A stretch of DNA of 64,000 nucleotides from Hyphomicrobiales bacterium (GTDB lineage: Bacteria; Pseudomonadota; Alphaproteobacteria; Rhizobiales; Xanthobacteraceae): assembly GCA_009377755.1 (NCBI GenBank), contig WHTM01000018.1, forward strand, positions 1 to 64,000, read 5' to 3'. Positions 20,135 to 28,091 of the stretch are shown here, piece by piece. The stretch's first letter is position 1. Each line of letters starts with the position of its first letter. The position numbers were made by a program, and so were the translations under genes. The notes beneath the pieces are model-generated. The model did no database searches. It was given only the letters and a program-made list of their open reading frames with translations, and was not told where the DNA came from.

Positions 20135-22375
20135 TCACTCGCGCATCTTGCGCACGATCGCCCCGACGATGTTGGAATAATCGTCGGTCCACACCCGTTG
20201 GTCGGGGTCGGCCTCCTCGAGCTGCCAGTCGTCCGATTGCGCGAGTGCCCCGAAGTCGGTGTCGGCGCGCGCGGCCGCCGCGACGTTCGATGAGAATTTG
20301 TGGTTTTCGTCGTCGTCGCCTTCGTCGGAATCGATCACGCGGGTGACCAGGCCGTTGGCTTCGGCGATCCCGGCGACCACCGTGGCCAGCTCCATGTGCC
20401 GGTTCGAAACGTGCACCAGCACCATGCCGCCGGGCGCGAGCTTCTGCAGGTAGATCGCCATCGCCTCGCGCGTCAGCAAATGAACCGGAATGGCGTCTGA
20501 TGAGAAGGCGTCGATCACCAGCACGTCGTAGGATGCATCCGCAGCGTCGGCGAGCGTGAGCCGGGCATCGCCGAGGACGATCGGCACATCCGGTGCGCAG
20601 CGCGCGAGATAGGTGAAGCGGGCGGGGTCGCGCGCGATGCGAACCACCGAGGGATCGATCTCGTAGAACTGCCACCTGTCGCCGGGCTCGACGTAGCAGG
20701 CGAGGCTGCCGGTCCCGAGGCCGACGGCGCCGACGCGCAGCGGTCCGTTCTTGCGGGCGCGCGCGGCCGCGATGCCCCGTGCCAGCGGCGAGTCCGCGTG
20801 ATAATAGGTGAGCGGCTCCGGCCGGCCGGTCAGCGGCAGGCCATCTTCGTCCCGGATTTGCTGGGCGCCGTGCTCGGTGGTTCCATGCAACAGGACGCGG
20901 AACATGCCGTCCTCGGAATCGACGATCTTGTGCACCCCGAAGAAGCTGCGCACCGTCGCACGCCGTGACCCGTCGGTGCCGTACAGGTTTGCCAATACGA
21001 AGGTCAGCGCGATGAATGCGCCGAACAGCAAGGCCTGACGTTGCAGCACGAATGCAAACGACAGCAGGACGACAATGGCGATCCAGTACGCGTTCGCGTC
21101 CGGCGTGTACTGGAACACGAGCTTGGGCACGACGATCGCCAGCGTGGCTGCCGGGATCAGCAGCCACCACCATGCGTCACTCCGCTCCCGCGGCCAGGCC
21201 AGACCCGGCCGGCACAGGATCGCCAGCACGATCAGCAGCGGATACTCCGCCACCCATGAGAACACATGCGGTGCGATCAGCCCGGCGGAAATGCCGCCAA
21301 GCATGCCGCCGGCCGACATCCACATGTAGAAGGCAGTCAGGTAGCGCGGCGTCGGCCGCCGGCGCGCCAATTCGCCGTGGCACACCATCGCGCACAGGAA
21401 GAATGCCAGGATGTTCAGGCTCAGGGTCAGGACGAGGTGGGTGAGAACGTTGATGGCAAGGACCGCCACCAGGGCGACGATGGCGAACGGCTGCGCCACG
21501 ACCATCCAGCGATGCGGCAGCACCGGCTTCGTCTGGAACACGATGACGAAGGTGGCGAGGTAGAGCGCGAGCGGGACCACCCAGAGGAGTGGCGCCGCGG
21601 CGACGTCGGTGGAAATATGCGCGGTTACGGCGATCAGCAGCGCCGAAGGCACCGCGGCCAGCGCGACCCAGATGGCGACGTCGCGCCAGGTCGGCGCGGC
21701 CTCGTCGGAAGCACCCTCCGTGCGCGCCGGCAACGCGTTGGGCGACCGCAGCAGCAGAACCCCGCTCGCGGCGATCAGAACGATCAGCAGGTAGAACCCG
21801 GCCGACCAAACCTTCGTCTGCTCGCCGAGGGTGGTGAACGGCTCGATCAGGAGCGGATAGGAGATCAGCGCCAGGAAGCTGCCGACGTTGCTCGCGGCAT
21901 AGAGGAAGTACGGGTCTTTCGCGGCTGGATGACCGGTGCGGGCGAACCACGCCTGCAGCAACGGTCCGTTGGCCGACAGCGCGAAGAACGGCAGCCCGAT
22001 CGAGACCGCGAACAGACCGAGGAGCCAACCGGTCGCCCCTTCCGACGGGGGCCTGCCCCAACTCTCCACGATGGCGAGCGGCAGGGCAAAGGTGGCAACG
22101 ATCAGCAGGGCGACGTGCACCGGCACCGCGAGACGCGTCGGCATGAAGCGCGTGAGGCCGTGCGCATAGGTGTATCCTGCGAGCAGTGCCGCCTGAAAGA
22201 ACACCATCGCCACCGACCACACCGACGGCGATCCGCCCAGCCGCGGCAGCACCATCTTGGTGAACAGCGGCTGCACGACGAACAGCAGCACGGCGCTGAG
22301 GAAGATCGCCGATGCGAAGACGCCCAGCAGAACGCCGGGCGCGACGCGTTGCTCGGTGGTATCGGAGGCCGTCAT
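20135..22375 (-). CDS. Membrane-fused spermidine-synthase-like protein
   Basis: A 746-residue fusion. Residues 1 to about 480 form ten or more membrane helices (for example GVFASAIFLSAVLLFVVQPLF). Residues about 530-740 form a spermidine-synthase-like Rossmann domain: VGAVGLGTGSLACY for SAM-type binding, then FYEIDPSVVRIA and VLVIDAFSSDAIPVHLLT. The classic synthase D-D-G pattern is altered to a D-A-F-S form, as in many membrane-fused relatives, so aminopropyl transfer is not assured. It starts one base after the mtnP stop, so they are an operon; MTA is the by-product of aminopropyl transfer, which makes the pairing meaningful. Confidence 0.85.
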   Translation of the reverse strand: MTASDTTEQRVAPGVLLGVFASAIFLSAVLLFVVQPLFTKMVLPRLGGSPSVWSVAMVFFQAALLAGYTYAHGLTRFMPTRLAVPVHVALLIVATFALPLAIVESWGRPPSEGATGWLLGLFAVSIGLPFFALSANGPLLQAWFARTGHPAAKDPYFLYAASNVGSFLALISYPLLIEPFTTLGEQTKVWSAGFYLLIVLIAASGVLLLRSPNALPARTEGASDEAAPTWRDVAIWVALAAVPSALLIAVTAHISTDVAAAPLLWVVPLALYLATFVIVFQTKPVLPHRWMVVAQPFAIVALVAVLAINVLTHLVLTLSLNILAFFLCAMVCHGELARRRPTPRYLTAFYMWMSAGGMLGGISAGLIAPHVFSWVAEYPLLIVLAILCRPGLAWPRERSDAWWWLLIPAATLAIVVPKLVFQYTPDANAYWIAIVVLLSFAFVLQRQALLFGAFIALTFVLANLYGTDGSRRATVRSFFGVHKIVDSEDGMFRVLLHGTTEHGAQQIRDEDGLPLTGRPEPLTYYHADSPLARGIAAARARKNGPLRVGAVGLGTGSLACYVEPGDRWQFYEIDPSVVRIARDPARFTYLARCAPDVPIVLGDARLTLADAADASYDVLVIDAFSSDAIPVHLLTREAMAIYLQKLAPGGMVLVHVSNRHMELATVVAGIAEANGLVTRVIDSDEGDDDENHKFSSNVAAAARADTDFGALAQSDDWQLEEADPDQRVWTDDYSNIVGAIVRKMRE

Positions 22376-22376
22376 G

Positions 22377-23252
22377 TCAGCGGCCCAGCACCCTGCCCGC
22401 CACCGCGTCGAGCTTCTTGATGAGCGCGGGGTCGCGCACCTCCGGCGCGGTGATCAGCGCCGTGTCGAGCGCGCGGTCGGAGCCGATCGGGCACGGCTCG
22501 TGCTCGCGCGGAAAGTCGCGCGCGAGCCGCGCCACCAACGCCTTCGCCTTCTCGGCATTCGCGGTGAGCACCTTGATGATGTCCTGCACAGTGACGGCGT
22601 CGTGGTCGGGATGCCAGCAGTCGTAGTCGGTCACCATGGCCACCGTCGCGTAGCAAATCTCCGCCTCGCGCGCGAGCTTCGCCTCCGGCATGTTGGTCAT
22701 GCCGATCGCCGCATAGCCGAGCTGTTTGTAGGTCAGGCTTTCGGCGAGCGAGGAGAACTGCGGGCCTTCGATGCAGACATAGGTGCCATCGCGCACCACC
22801 TGGATGCCTTCGGCCAGCGCCGCCTGGGCAAGATGGATGCGCAGCCGCGGCGAGACCGGATGCGCCATCGACACGTGCGCGACGCAGCCCTTGCCGAAGA
22901 ACGAGCTCTCGCGCTTGTGGGTACGGTCGACGAACTGGTCGACCAGCACGAAGGTGCCGGGCGGCAGTTCCTCCTTGAACGACCCGCAGGCCGACAGTGA
23001 CACGAGGTCGGTGACGCCGGCGCGCTTGAGCACGTCGATATTGGCCCGGTAGTTGATGTCGGACGGCGACAGCCTGTGCCCCTTGTCGTGCCGCGACAGG
23101 AACACGACCGGCAGCCCGGCGATTTCGCCGATGCGCGGCGCTCCCGAGGGCTCGCCCCAGGGGCTCGCGATGCGCTCCTCGCGCACGTTTTCCAGCCCCG
23201 GCAGGTCGTAGATGCCGGAGCCGCCGATGATGCCGAGGACGGCCTTGGTCAT
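22377..23252 (-). CDS. mtnP: S-methyl-5'-thioadenosine phosphorylase
   Basis: A 291-residue enzyme that phosphorolyses MTA to adenine and methylthioribose-1-phosphate. Motifs: IIGGSGIYDLPGL at the N-terminus, VFLSRHDKGHRLSPSDINYRANI with the phosphate-binding Arg-His, VSLSACGSFKEELPPG, and the purine-pocket segment IGMTNMPEAKLAREAEICYA, then VTDYDCWH. ATG 23252 has GGAG eight bases upstream; the GTG at 23261 is a weaker choice. The next gene, a spermidine-synthase-like protein, starts one base after its stop. Confidence 0.94.
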   Translation of the reverse strand: MTKAVLGIIGGSGIYDLPGLENVREERIASPWGEPSGAPRIGEIAGLPVVFLSRHDKGHRLSPSDINYRANIDVLKRAGVTDLVSLSACGSFKEELPPGTFVLVDQFVDRTHKRESSFFGKGCVAHVSMAHPVSPRLRIHLAQAALAEGIQVVRDGTYVCIEGPQFSSLAESLTYKQLGYAAIGMTNMPEAKLAREAEICYATVAMVTDYDCWHPDHDAVTVQDIIKVLTANAEKAKALVARLARDFPREHEPCPIGSDRALDTALITAPEVRDPALIKKLDAVAGRVLGR

Positions 23253-23270
23253 GTGTCGCACTCCACCGCT

Positions 23271-23448
23271 GTCGTCCCGGCCGAGCGCTAAGCGCGTTCA
23301 CGCGCGTCTTTGACGCGCTATGGCGAGAGCCGGGACCCATATATCCCAGGTCAACAATTCGAGCTTGGCGCCGCCCCAGTACTACAACAGGGATCGGTGA
23401 TATATGGGTCCCGGCTCTCGGTCGCTGCGCTCCCTCGGCCGGGATGAC
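23271..23448. repeat. GTCGTCCCGG...CCGGGATGACA repeat with CCCATA core
   Basis: A 178-bp inverted element: GTCGTCCCGGCCGAGCG at one end and CTCGGCCGGGATGAC at the other, with GGGACCCATATAT and ATATATGGGTCCC as inner arms. It lies between divergent mtnP and the DUF1330 gene, so it sits in or beside both promoters. Confidence 0.75.
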
Positions 23449-23479
23449 ATCTGAGTTCTAGACCATCGTGGAGATTGAA

Positions 23480-23782
23480 ATGCCAGCCTATTGGGTCGCG
23501 CGCTCGAAGATCAACGATCCGGTCGAATACAAGAAGTACACCGATCTCGTCCCCGGCATCATCGCCAAATACGGCGGCAAGGTGCTGGCGCGGGGCGGCA
23601 AGTTCCAACTCATGGAAGGGCCGGACAAGTTCCAGCGCTTCGTGGTGATCGAGTTCCCGACCTTCGAGCAGGGCGTCGCCTGCTTCACCTCCGACGAATA
23701 TGGCAAGGCGGCGGCGTTCCGGCGCAGCGGGGCCGGCGAGGTGGAAACGATCATCGTCGAAGGCGGAGAAGCGACCCGCTGA
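23480..23782 (+). CDS. DUF1330 domain protein
   Basis: A 100-residue dimeric alpha-beta barrel (ferredoxin-like) protein of the DUF1330 family. YWVARSKINDPVEYKKYTDLVPGIIAKYGGKVLARGGKFQLMEG is the usual core, followed by RFVVIEFPTFEQGVACFTSDEY. ATG 23480 is preceded by GGAG at the right distance; the GTG at 23468 lies before that site and is unlikely. Function of the family is unknown. Confidence 0.9.
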   Translation: MPAYWVARSKINDPVEYKKYTDLVPGIIAKYGGKVLARGGKFQLMEGPDKFQRFVVIEFPTFEQGVACFTSDEYGKAAAFRRSGAGEVETIIVEGGEATR

Positions 23783-23800
23783 AACGACCCGCCAGGTAAA

Positions 23801-23825
23801 GCGAACCTCGGATTCGGGACACTAG
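23801..23825. repeat. Remnant right half of a CTAG palindrome
   Basis: GCGAACCTCGGATTCGGGACACTAG resembles the right arm of the copies at 25.6-25.9 kb and 48.6 kb, but the left arm is gone. It shares its CTAG with the next element. Confidence 0.6.
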
Positions 23826-23932
23826 ACGACCGATTCTATGAAACTGCTCTGTTACAGTTTTGGACTTCGGAGCGTAAAATGCGGCTGTTTCGAAGGCCGC
23901 ATATGATTCGAACTTTGGAAGCGTCCGACTAG
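23822..23932. repeat. CTAG-bounded 111-bp element, second family (copy 1)
   Basis: It starts CTAGACGACCGATTCTATGAAAC and ends with TATGATTCGAACTTTGGAAGCG...CTAG. A relative at 48469-48635 has the same two ends, with another repeat nested in its middle. It is not an obvious palindrome. Confidence 0.6.
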
Positions 23933-23987
23933 TGTCCCGGCATTGCAGCACGCGCTCATACAAACGTCGGAACCAAAGGGACACTAG
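23929..23987. repeat. CTAG palindrome with an internal deletion
   Basis: A 59-bp element from CTAGTGTCCCGG to AAAGGGACACTAG. It matches the reverse complement of the copy at 42797-42872 after removal of about 17 bases that would form the left arm (CATTGCAGCA...AACGTCGGAACCAAAGGGACACTAG is shared). It therefore can no longer form the long inner stem. Confidence 0.7.
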
Positions 23988-24000
23988 CAACTATATGATT

Positions 24001-24078
24001 CTAGTGTGGCTTTGGATTTGACGTTCCTACGAGGGGCTCGCCGCAATGCTGGTAGGAACGTCAAATCCGCCACACTAG
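24001..24078. repeat. CTAG-bounded palindrome, copy 2
   Basis: A 78-bp element. CTAGTGTGGC pairs with GCCACACTAG, and GGATTTGACGTTCCTAC pairs with GTAGGAACGTCAAATCC. The middle contains CTCGCCGCAATGCT. Its arm sequence differs from copy 1 at many positions on both sides, yet the pairing is complete. Confidence 0.85.
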
Positions 24079-24147
24079 CGCGCCGGCGCCATTTCCGCAT
24101 AAGATGCGGGAAAACCACAACAACAGTCACGCTTTGGGAGGGAAAAC

Positions 24148-25425
24148 ATGCTCCAGGCCCTGAAACATCGTCTATTCACCCGGCTTGCCGGGGCGGCGCT
24201 GACCGTCATGCTCTCCGCGGCCATGACCGTTACCGCGTCCGCGCAATCGGGAAATCCGATCAAGATCGGCTTCTCCATGTCGCTCACCGGGCCGCTGTCG
24301 CCGAACGGCAAGCAGGCGCTGCTCGGCATGAAGATCTGGCAGGATGAGATCAATGCCAAGGGCGGCCTGCTCGGGCGCCCGGTGCAATTGGTCTTCTATG
24401 ATGACCAGACCAATCCTTCAACCGTCCCGGGCATCTATACGAAGCTGCTCGACGTCGACAAGGTCGACCTCGTGATCGGCCCCTATGCCACCAACATGGT
24501 GGCGCCGGCGATGCCCGTGATCATGCAGAAGGGCAAGGTCTTCATCGGCTTGTTTGCACTCGCGGTGAACAGCGAGTTCAAGTATCCGAAGTACTTCGTG
24601 ATGATCCCGTCCGGCCCGGATCCGAAGCCGTCCTTCACCTCGGGATTCTTCGAGGTCGCGGCGGCGCAGACGCCGAAGCCGCAGACGGTGGCGCTGGTAG
24701 CGGCCGACGCGGAGTTCTCCAACAATGCCTGCGAAGGTGCCCGTACCAACGCCAAGAAGCACGGCCTCAAGATCGTGTACGACCGACGCTATCCCCCGGC
24801 GACCACCGATTTCGCGCCGATCGTGCGCGCGATCGCGGCCACCAATCCGGACCTGGTCACGATCTGCTCCTATCCGCTCGACTCGGTCGGCATGGTGCGC
24901 GCCGTCAACGAGGCCAACTTCAAGCCGAAGATGATCGGCGGCGCGATGGTCGGCCTGCAGGCCACCGTGTTCAAGAACCAGCTTGGCCCGCTGCTCAATG
25001 GCTTCATCAACTACGAGACCTGGGTCCCAGCCAAGAACATGATGTACGAAGGCACCGAGGAGTTCTTCAAGAAGTACCAGGCGCGTGCCGGTGCGGAAGG
25101 CGTCGACCCGCTCGGCTACTACCTGGGCGGCTGGGGCTACGCCTACATCCAGGTTCTCGGCGACGCGATCAAGGCCACCAACGGCCTCGACGACAACAAG
25201 ATCGCCGACTACATCCGCAAGACCGAATTCAAGACCATCAAAGGCCCTATCAAGTTCGGCAAAGACGGCGAGTGGGCGAAGTCGGGCATGCTGCAGGTGC
25301 AGTATCACGGCATCAAGAAGGGCGACGGCCTCAACGTGTGGCGGGGCATGAGCTACCAGGCCGTGGTGGCGCCGGCCGATATGAAGACCGGCAACGTGAT
25401 CTATCCCTACGAGAAGGCGAAGTGA
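24148..25425 (+). CDS. Branched-chain amino-acid type ABC transporter binding protein
   Basis: A 425-residue periplasmic binding protein of the LivJ/LivK type (type I fold). A signal peptide (LFTRLAGAALTVMLSAAMTVTASAQS) ends near residue 33. The mature protein begins PIKIGFSMSLTGPLSPNGKQALLG, the family's ligand-binding start, with VQLVFYDDQTNPSTVPGIYTKLL and LVIGPYATNMV after it. ATG has GGGAGGG upstream. No permease or ATPase lies nearby, so it is an orphan subunit. It is flanked by a repeat cluster on each side and ends at a clear terminator. Ligand unknown. Confidence 0.93.
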   Translation: MLQALKHRLFTRLAGAALTVMLSAAMTVTASAQSGNPIKIGFSMSLTGPLSPNGKQALLGMKIWQDEINAKGGLLGRPVQLVFYDDQTNPSTVPGIYTKLLDVDKVDLVIGPYATNMVAPAMPVIMQKGKVFIGLFALAVNSEFKYPKYFVMIPSGPDPKPSFTSGFFEVAAAQTPKPQTVALVAADAEFSNNACEGARTNAKKHGLKIVYDRRYPPATTDFAPIVRAIAATNPDLVTICSYPLDSVGMVRAVNEANFKPKMIGGAMVGLQATVFKNQLGPLLNGFINYETWVPAKNMMYEGTEEFFKKYQARAGAEGVDPLGYYLGGWGYAYIQVLGDAIKATNGLDDNKIADYIRKTEFKTIKGPIKFGKDGEWAKSGMLQVQYHGIKKGDGLNVWRGMSYQAVVAPADMKTGNVIYPYEKAK

Positions 25426-25449
25426 GCTGACGCCGCGTCGGGTCGGCGG

Positions 25450-25482
25450 GGCGCCGCGTGCAAGTCGCGCGGCGCCTTTTTT
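25450..25482 (+). terminator. Rho-independent terminator after the binding protein gene
   Basis: GGCGCCGCG (25450-25458) pairs with CGCGGCGCC (25468-25476), 9-nt loop, followed by six T residues. Confidence 0.9.
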
Positions 25483-25527
25483 GTTTGCCGGGATCTGGCT
25501 TCGATCGTGGCTTGAACCACTACGCCA

Positions 25528-25906
25528 AATTCGAAGTTCGCTCAGAGAGTGCCGCAAGATGCGGCGAACTTCGAATTCGGGACACTAGTGTCGCGATTCG
25601 GAAGTTCGCGTGAGTGCTCAGCTTGCTCCGGAGCGAACTTCCGAATCAAAGCGGCACTAGAATCAATACGTTGCTAGTGTCCTTCGAATTCGAAGTTCGC
25701 TCAGAGAGTGCCGCAAGATGCGGCGAACTTCGAATTCGGGACACTAGTGTCGCGATTCGGAAGTTCGCGTGAGTGCTCAGCTTGCTCCGGAGCGAACTTC
25801 CGAATCAAAGCGGCACTAGAATCAATACGTTGCTAGTGTCCTTCGAATTCGAAGTTCGCTCAGAGAGTGCCGCAAGATGCGGCGAACTTCGAATTCGGGA
25901 CACTAG
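25528..25906. repeat. Tandem array of CTAG palindromes, 159-bp period
   Basis: Two palindrome types alternate: type A (74 bp; arms TTCGAATTCGAAGTTCGC / GCGAACTTCGAATTCG; copies at 25674-25747 and 25833-25906, plus a left-truncated one at 25528-25588) and type B (76 bp; arms CGATTCGGAAGTTCGC / GCGAACTTCCGAATC; copies at 25585-25660 and 25744-25819). Neighbouring A and B share one CTAG. The unit A-B-spacer of 159 bp is repeated exactly, giving about 2.4 copies with no base difference that I can see. The last CTAG lies in the stop codon of the next gene. Confidence 0.9.
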
Positions 25907-26892
25907 CTGCGGCGGCGTTCTTCGGCCGGTGCCCGTTGCGCGAGATAGGCGAGCCGCTTGAGTTCGCGCCGGCCGCGCGTCACGGTACTCAGGATCAGCC
26001 CGCAGGCTACCGAGAGTACCGCAACCAGGATCAGCCCGGTCGAGAGCAGTGCCGTCGGCAGGCGCGGGACGGTGCCCTGCTGGAAATAGGTAATGAAGAC
26101 CGGGATGGCGATGCCGACGGAGACGATGGCGAGCAAGAGACCGACGCCGCCGAAGAACTGGAGCGGCCGTTCCGAACGATAGAGCCGGATGACGGTCCAT
26201 AGGATGCGCAAGCCGTCGCGCCAGGTGTTCAGCTTCGATTCGGAGCCCGCTGGCCGGGCGTAGTAGGGAGTCCGCCATTCTGCAACGGGAAGGCCGAGTT
26301 CCAGGGCGTGAACCGTCAGCTCCGTTTCGATCTCGAAGCCGCCCGACAGTCCCGGGAAAGACTTGACGAACCGGCGCGAGAACACCCGGTAGCCGGACAG
26401 CATGTCGGTGAAAGTCTTGCCGAAGACGTTGGCGACAAACCGGGTCAGCATGCGGTTGCCGGCGCGGTGACCGCGCCGGTAGCCGACCTGGTCGCGTTCG
26501 ACCCGCACCGCCACCACCATGTCGAGGCGCTCCGCGAGCAGGTGTCCGATCATCGCACAGGCGCTGGGGGCATCGTAGGTCGCGTCGCCGTCGACCAGAA
26601 CGTAGATGTCGGCGTCGACGTCGGTGAACATGCGTCGCACGACGTTTCCCTTGCCCTGGTGCGTCTCCCGCCGGACCACGGCCCCGGCCGCGCGCGCGAC
26701 GTCGATGCTGCGGTCCGAGGAGTTGTTGTCATAGACGTAAATCGTGGCCCGCGGCAGCACGGTGCGGAAATCGGCAATCACGGCGCCGATGGCCTGTTCC
26801 TCGTTGTAGCAGGGTATCAGCACCGCAACCTGCAACCCGGCCGGAATCGCTTCGGCTCCGGTCGCATCCTGGTCCCGGTCCGCCGTCAGCAT
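25903..26892 (-). CDS. Membrane-anchored family 2 glycosyltransferase (DPM1-like)
   Basis: A 329-residue GT2 enzyme that likely moves sugar from a nucleotide sugar to a polyprenyl phosphate. VAVLIPCYNEEQAIGAVIADF (residues about 22-42), YVYDNNSSDRS, and the DGDATYDAPS metal-binding motif near 100 are standard; DMLSGYRVFSRRFVKSFPGLSGGFEIETEL follows near 160. Two C-terminal membrane helices lie near 247-270 and 280-305. Its TAG stop is the CTAG end of the adjoining palindrome array. Divergent from a polyprenyl diphosphate synthase gene, which makes the lipid carrier substrate. Confidence 0.93.
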   Translation of the reverse strand: MLTADRDQDATGAEAIPAGLQVAVLIPCYNEEQAIGAVIADFRTVLPRATIYVYDNNSSDRSIDVARAAGAVVRRETHQGKGNVVRRMFTDVDADIYVLVDGDATYDAPSACAMIGHLLAERLDMVVAVRVERDQVGYRRGHRAGNRMLTRFVANVFGKTFTDMLSGYRVFSRRFVKSFPGLSGGFEIETELTVHALELGLPVAEWRTPYYARPAGSESKLNTWRDGLRILWTVIRLYRSERPLQFFGGVGLLLAIVSVGIAIPVFITYFQQGTVPRLPTALLSTGLILVAVLSVACGLILSTVTRGRRELKRLAYLAQRAPAEERRRS

Positions 26893-27027
26893 GATCCCTA
26901 CTCCAGCCTGCCTACCTAAGAGGCAGATTCGCGGGCGGAGGCAATAGGTCCTCGCCCCGGCGCGGCACGCCCTTGTCGGAGCACGATAGCGTTTCTATTC
27001 TGCGGCGTCCTCGCCGGAGGTGCCCAG

Positions 27028-28038
27028 TTGGCCGTCATTGTCCCCTTCGAAAGTCGCTCGGCCGCTACGGTCGATCAACTGGTTCGGCTCGTCGCGGCCG
27101 ACATGGAGCGCGTCAACGGCGCCATCGTGGCGCGGACCGGGTCCGACGTGACGATGATTCCGGAGGTTGCCAACCACCTGATCTCGTCCGGCGGCAAGCG
27201 GCTGCGGCCGATGCTGACGCTGGCAATGGCACAACTCACCCACTACCCCGGCGACGGCCATATCAAGCTCGCCGCTGCGGTGGAGTTCATGCATACCGCC
27301 ACCCTGCTGCACGACGACGTGGTCGACGAAAGCGAGATGCGGCGCGGTAAGCTCGCGGCGCGCATGCTCTGGGGCAACGAGGCGAGCGTGCTGGTCGGCG
27401 ACTTCTTGCTCGGCCAGGCGTTCAAGATGATGGTCGAGGTCGGCTCGTTGCGGGCGCTGGAAATCCTCTCGTCCGCCGCGGCAGTGATCGCCGAAGGCGA
27501 GGTGATGCAGCTCGGCGTCGCCAAGAACACCGCGACCACCGAGGACGAATATCTTGCCGTCATCCGCGCCAAGACGGCAGAGCTGTTCGCCGCCGCCTGC
27601 GAGGTCGGCCCGGTGCTCGCCGGCCGGCCGAAGGCGGAGCAGGCCGCCTGCCGCTCCTACGGGATGAATCTGGGCGTTGCCTTCCAGCTTGTCGACGATG
27701 CGCTCGATTACGGGGGCAAGGCTGCCAAGCTCGGCAAGAACGTCGGCGACGACTTCCGTGAGGGCAAGATTACATTGCCGGTGGTGCTGTCGTTCCGCCG
27801 CGGCTCTGACAGCGAGCGCGCGTTCTGGGTGCGGGTGATGGAACAGAGCGAGGTTACCGACAAGGACTTGGAGACGGCGATCGGGCTGATGACCAAGCAC
27901 CGCGCGATCGAGGATACCATCAAGCGCGCCGACCATTACGGCGCCATCGCCAAGGACGCGCTTGGCCCGTTCCCGGCCTCGGCAATGAAGCAGGCGCTGG
28001 AAGAGGCGGTGGAATTCTGCATCGCCCGCACGCACTAA
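27028..28038 (+). CDS. Polyprenyl (octaprenyl-type) diphosphate synthase
   Basis: A 336-residue trans-prenyltransferase that builds the long isoprenoid tail for ubiquinone, in the IspB class. Both aspartate-rich motifs are intact: LLHDDVVDESEMRRG near residues 93-106 and QLVDDALDYGG near 220. GGKRLRPMLTLA near 55 binds the allylic substrate. The start is a TTG with GGAGG seven bases upstream; MAVIVPFE is the expected N-terminus. ispE for the precursor pathway is 1 kb away on the other strand. Chain length cannot be told from sequence. Confidence 0.93.
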   Translation: MAVIVPFESRSAATVDQLVRLVAADMERVNGAIVARTGSDVTMIPEVANHLISSGGKRLRPMLTLAMAQLTHYPGDGHIKLAAAVEFMHTATLLHDDVVDESEMRRGKLAARMLWGNEASVLVGDFLLGQAFKMMVEVGSLRALEILSSAAAVIAEGEVMQLGVAKNTATTEDEYLAVIRAKTAELFAAACEVGPVLAGRPKAEQAACRSYGMNLGVAFQLVDDALDYGGKAAKLGKNVGDDFREGKITLPVVLSFRRGSDSERAFWVRVMEQSEVTDKDLETAIGLMTKHRAIEDTIKRADHYGAIAKDALGPFPASAMKQALEEAVEFCIARTH

Positions 28039-28091
28039 CGTAGCGGTTCAGAGGTTCACACCAGGCGCGCCGCGACCTCTCAGGTTCTGAG

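Noticed and set aside
25528-25906. Regular repeats that might suggest a CRISPR array
   Set aside because: The repeats are palindromes of 74-76 bp that abut each other. There are no unique spacers, and no cas genes lie in the window.
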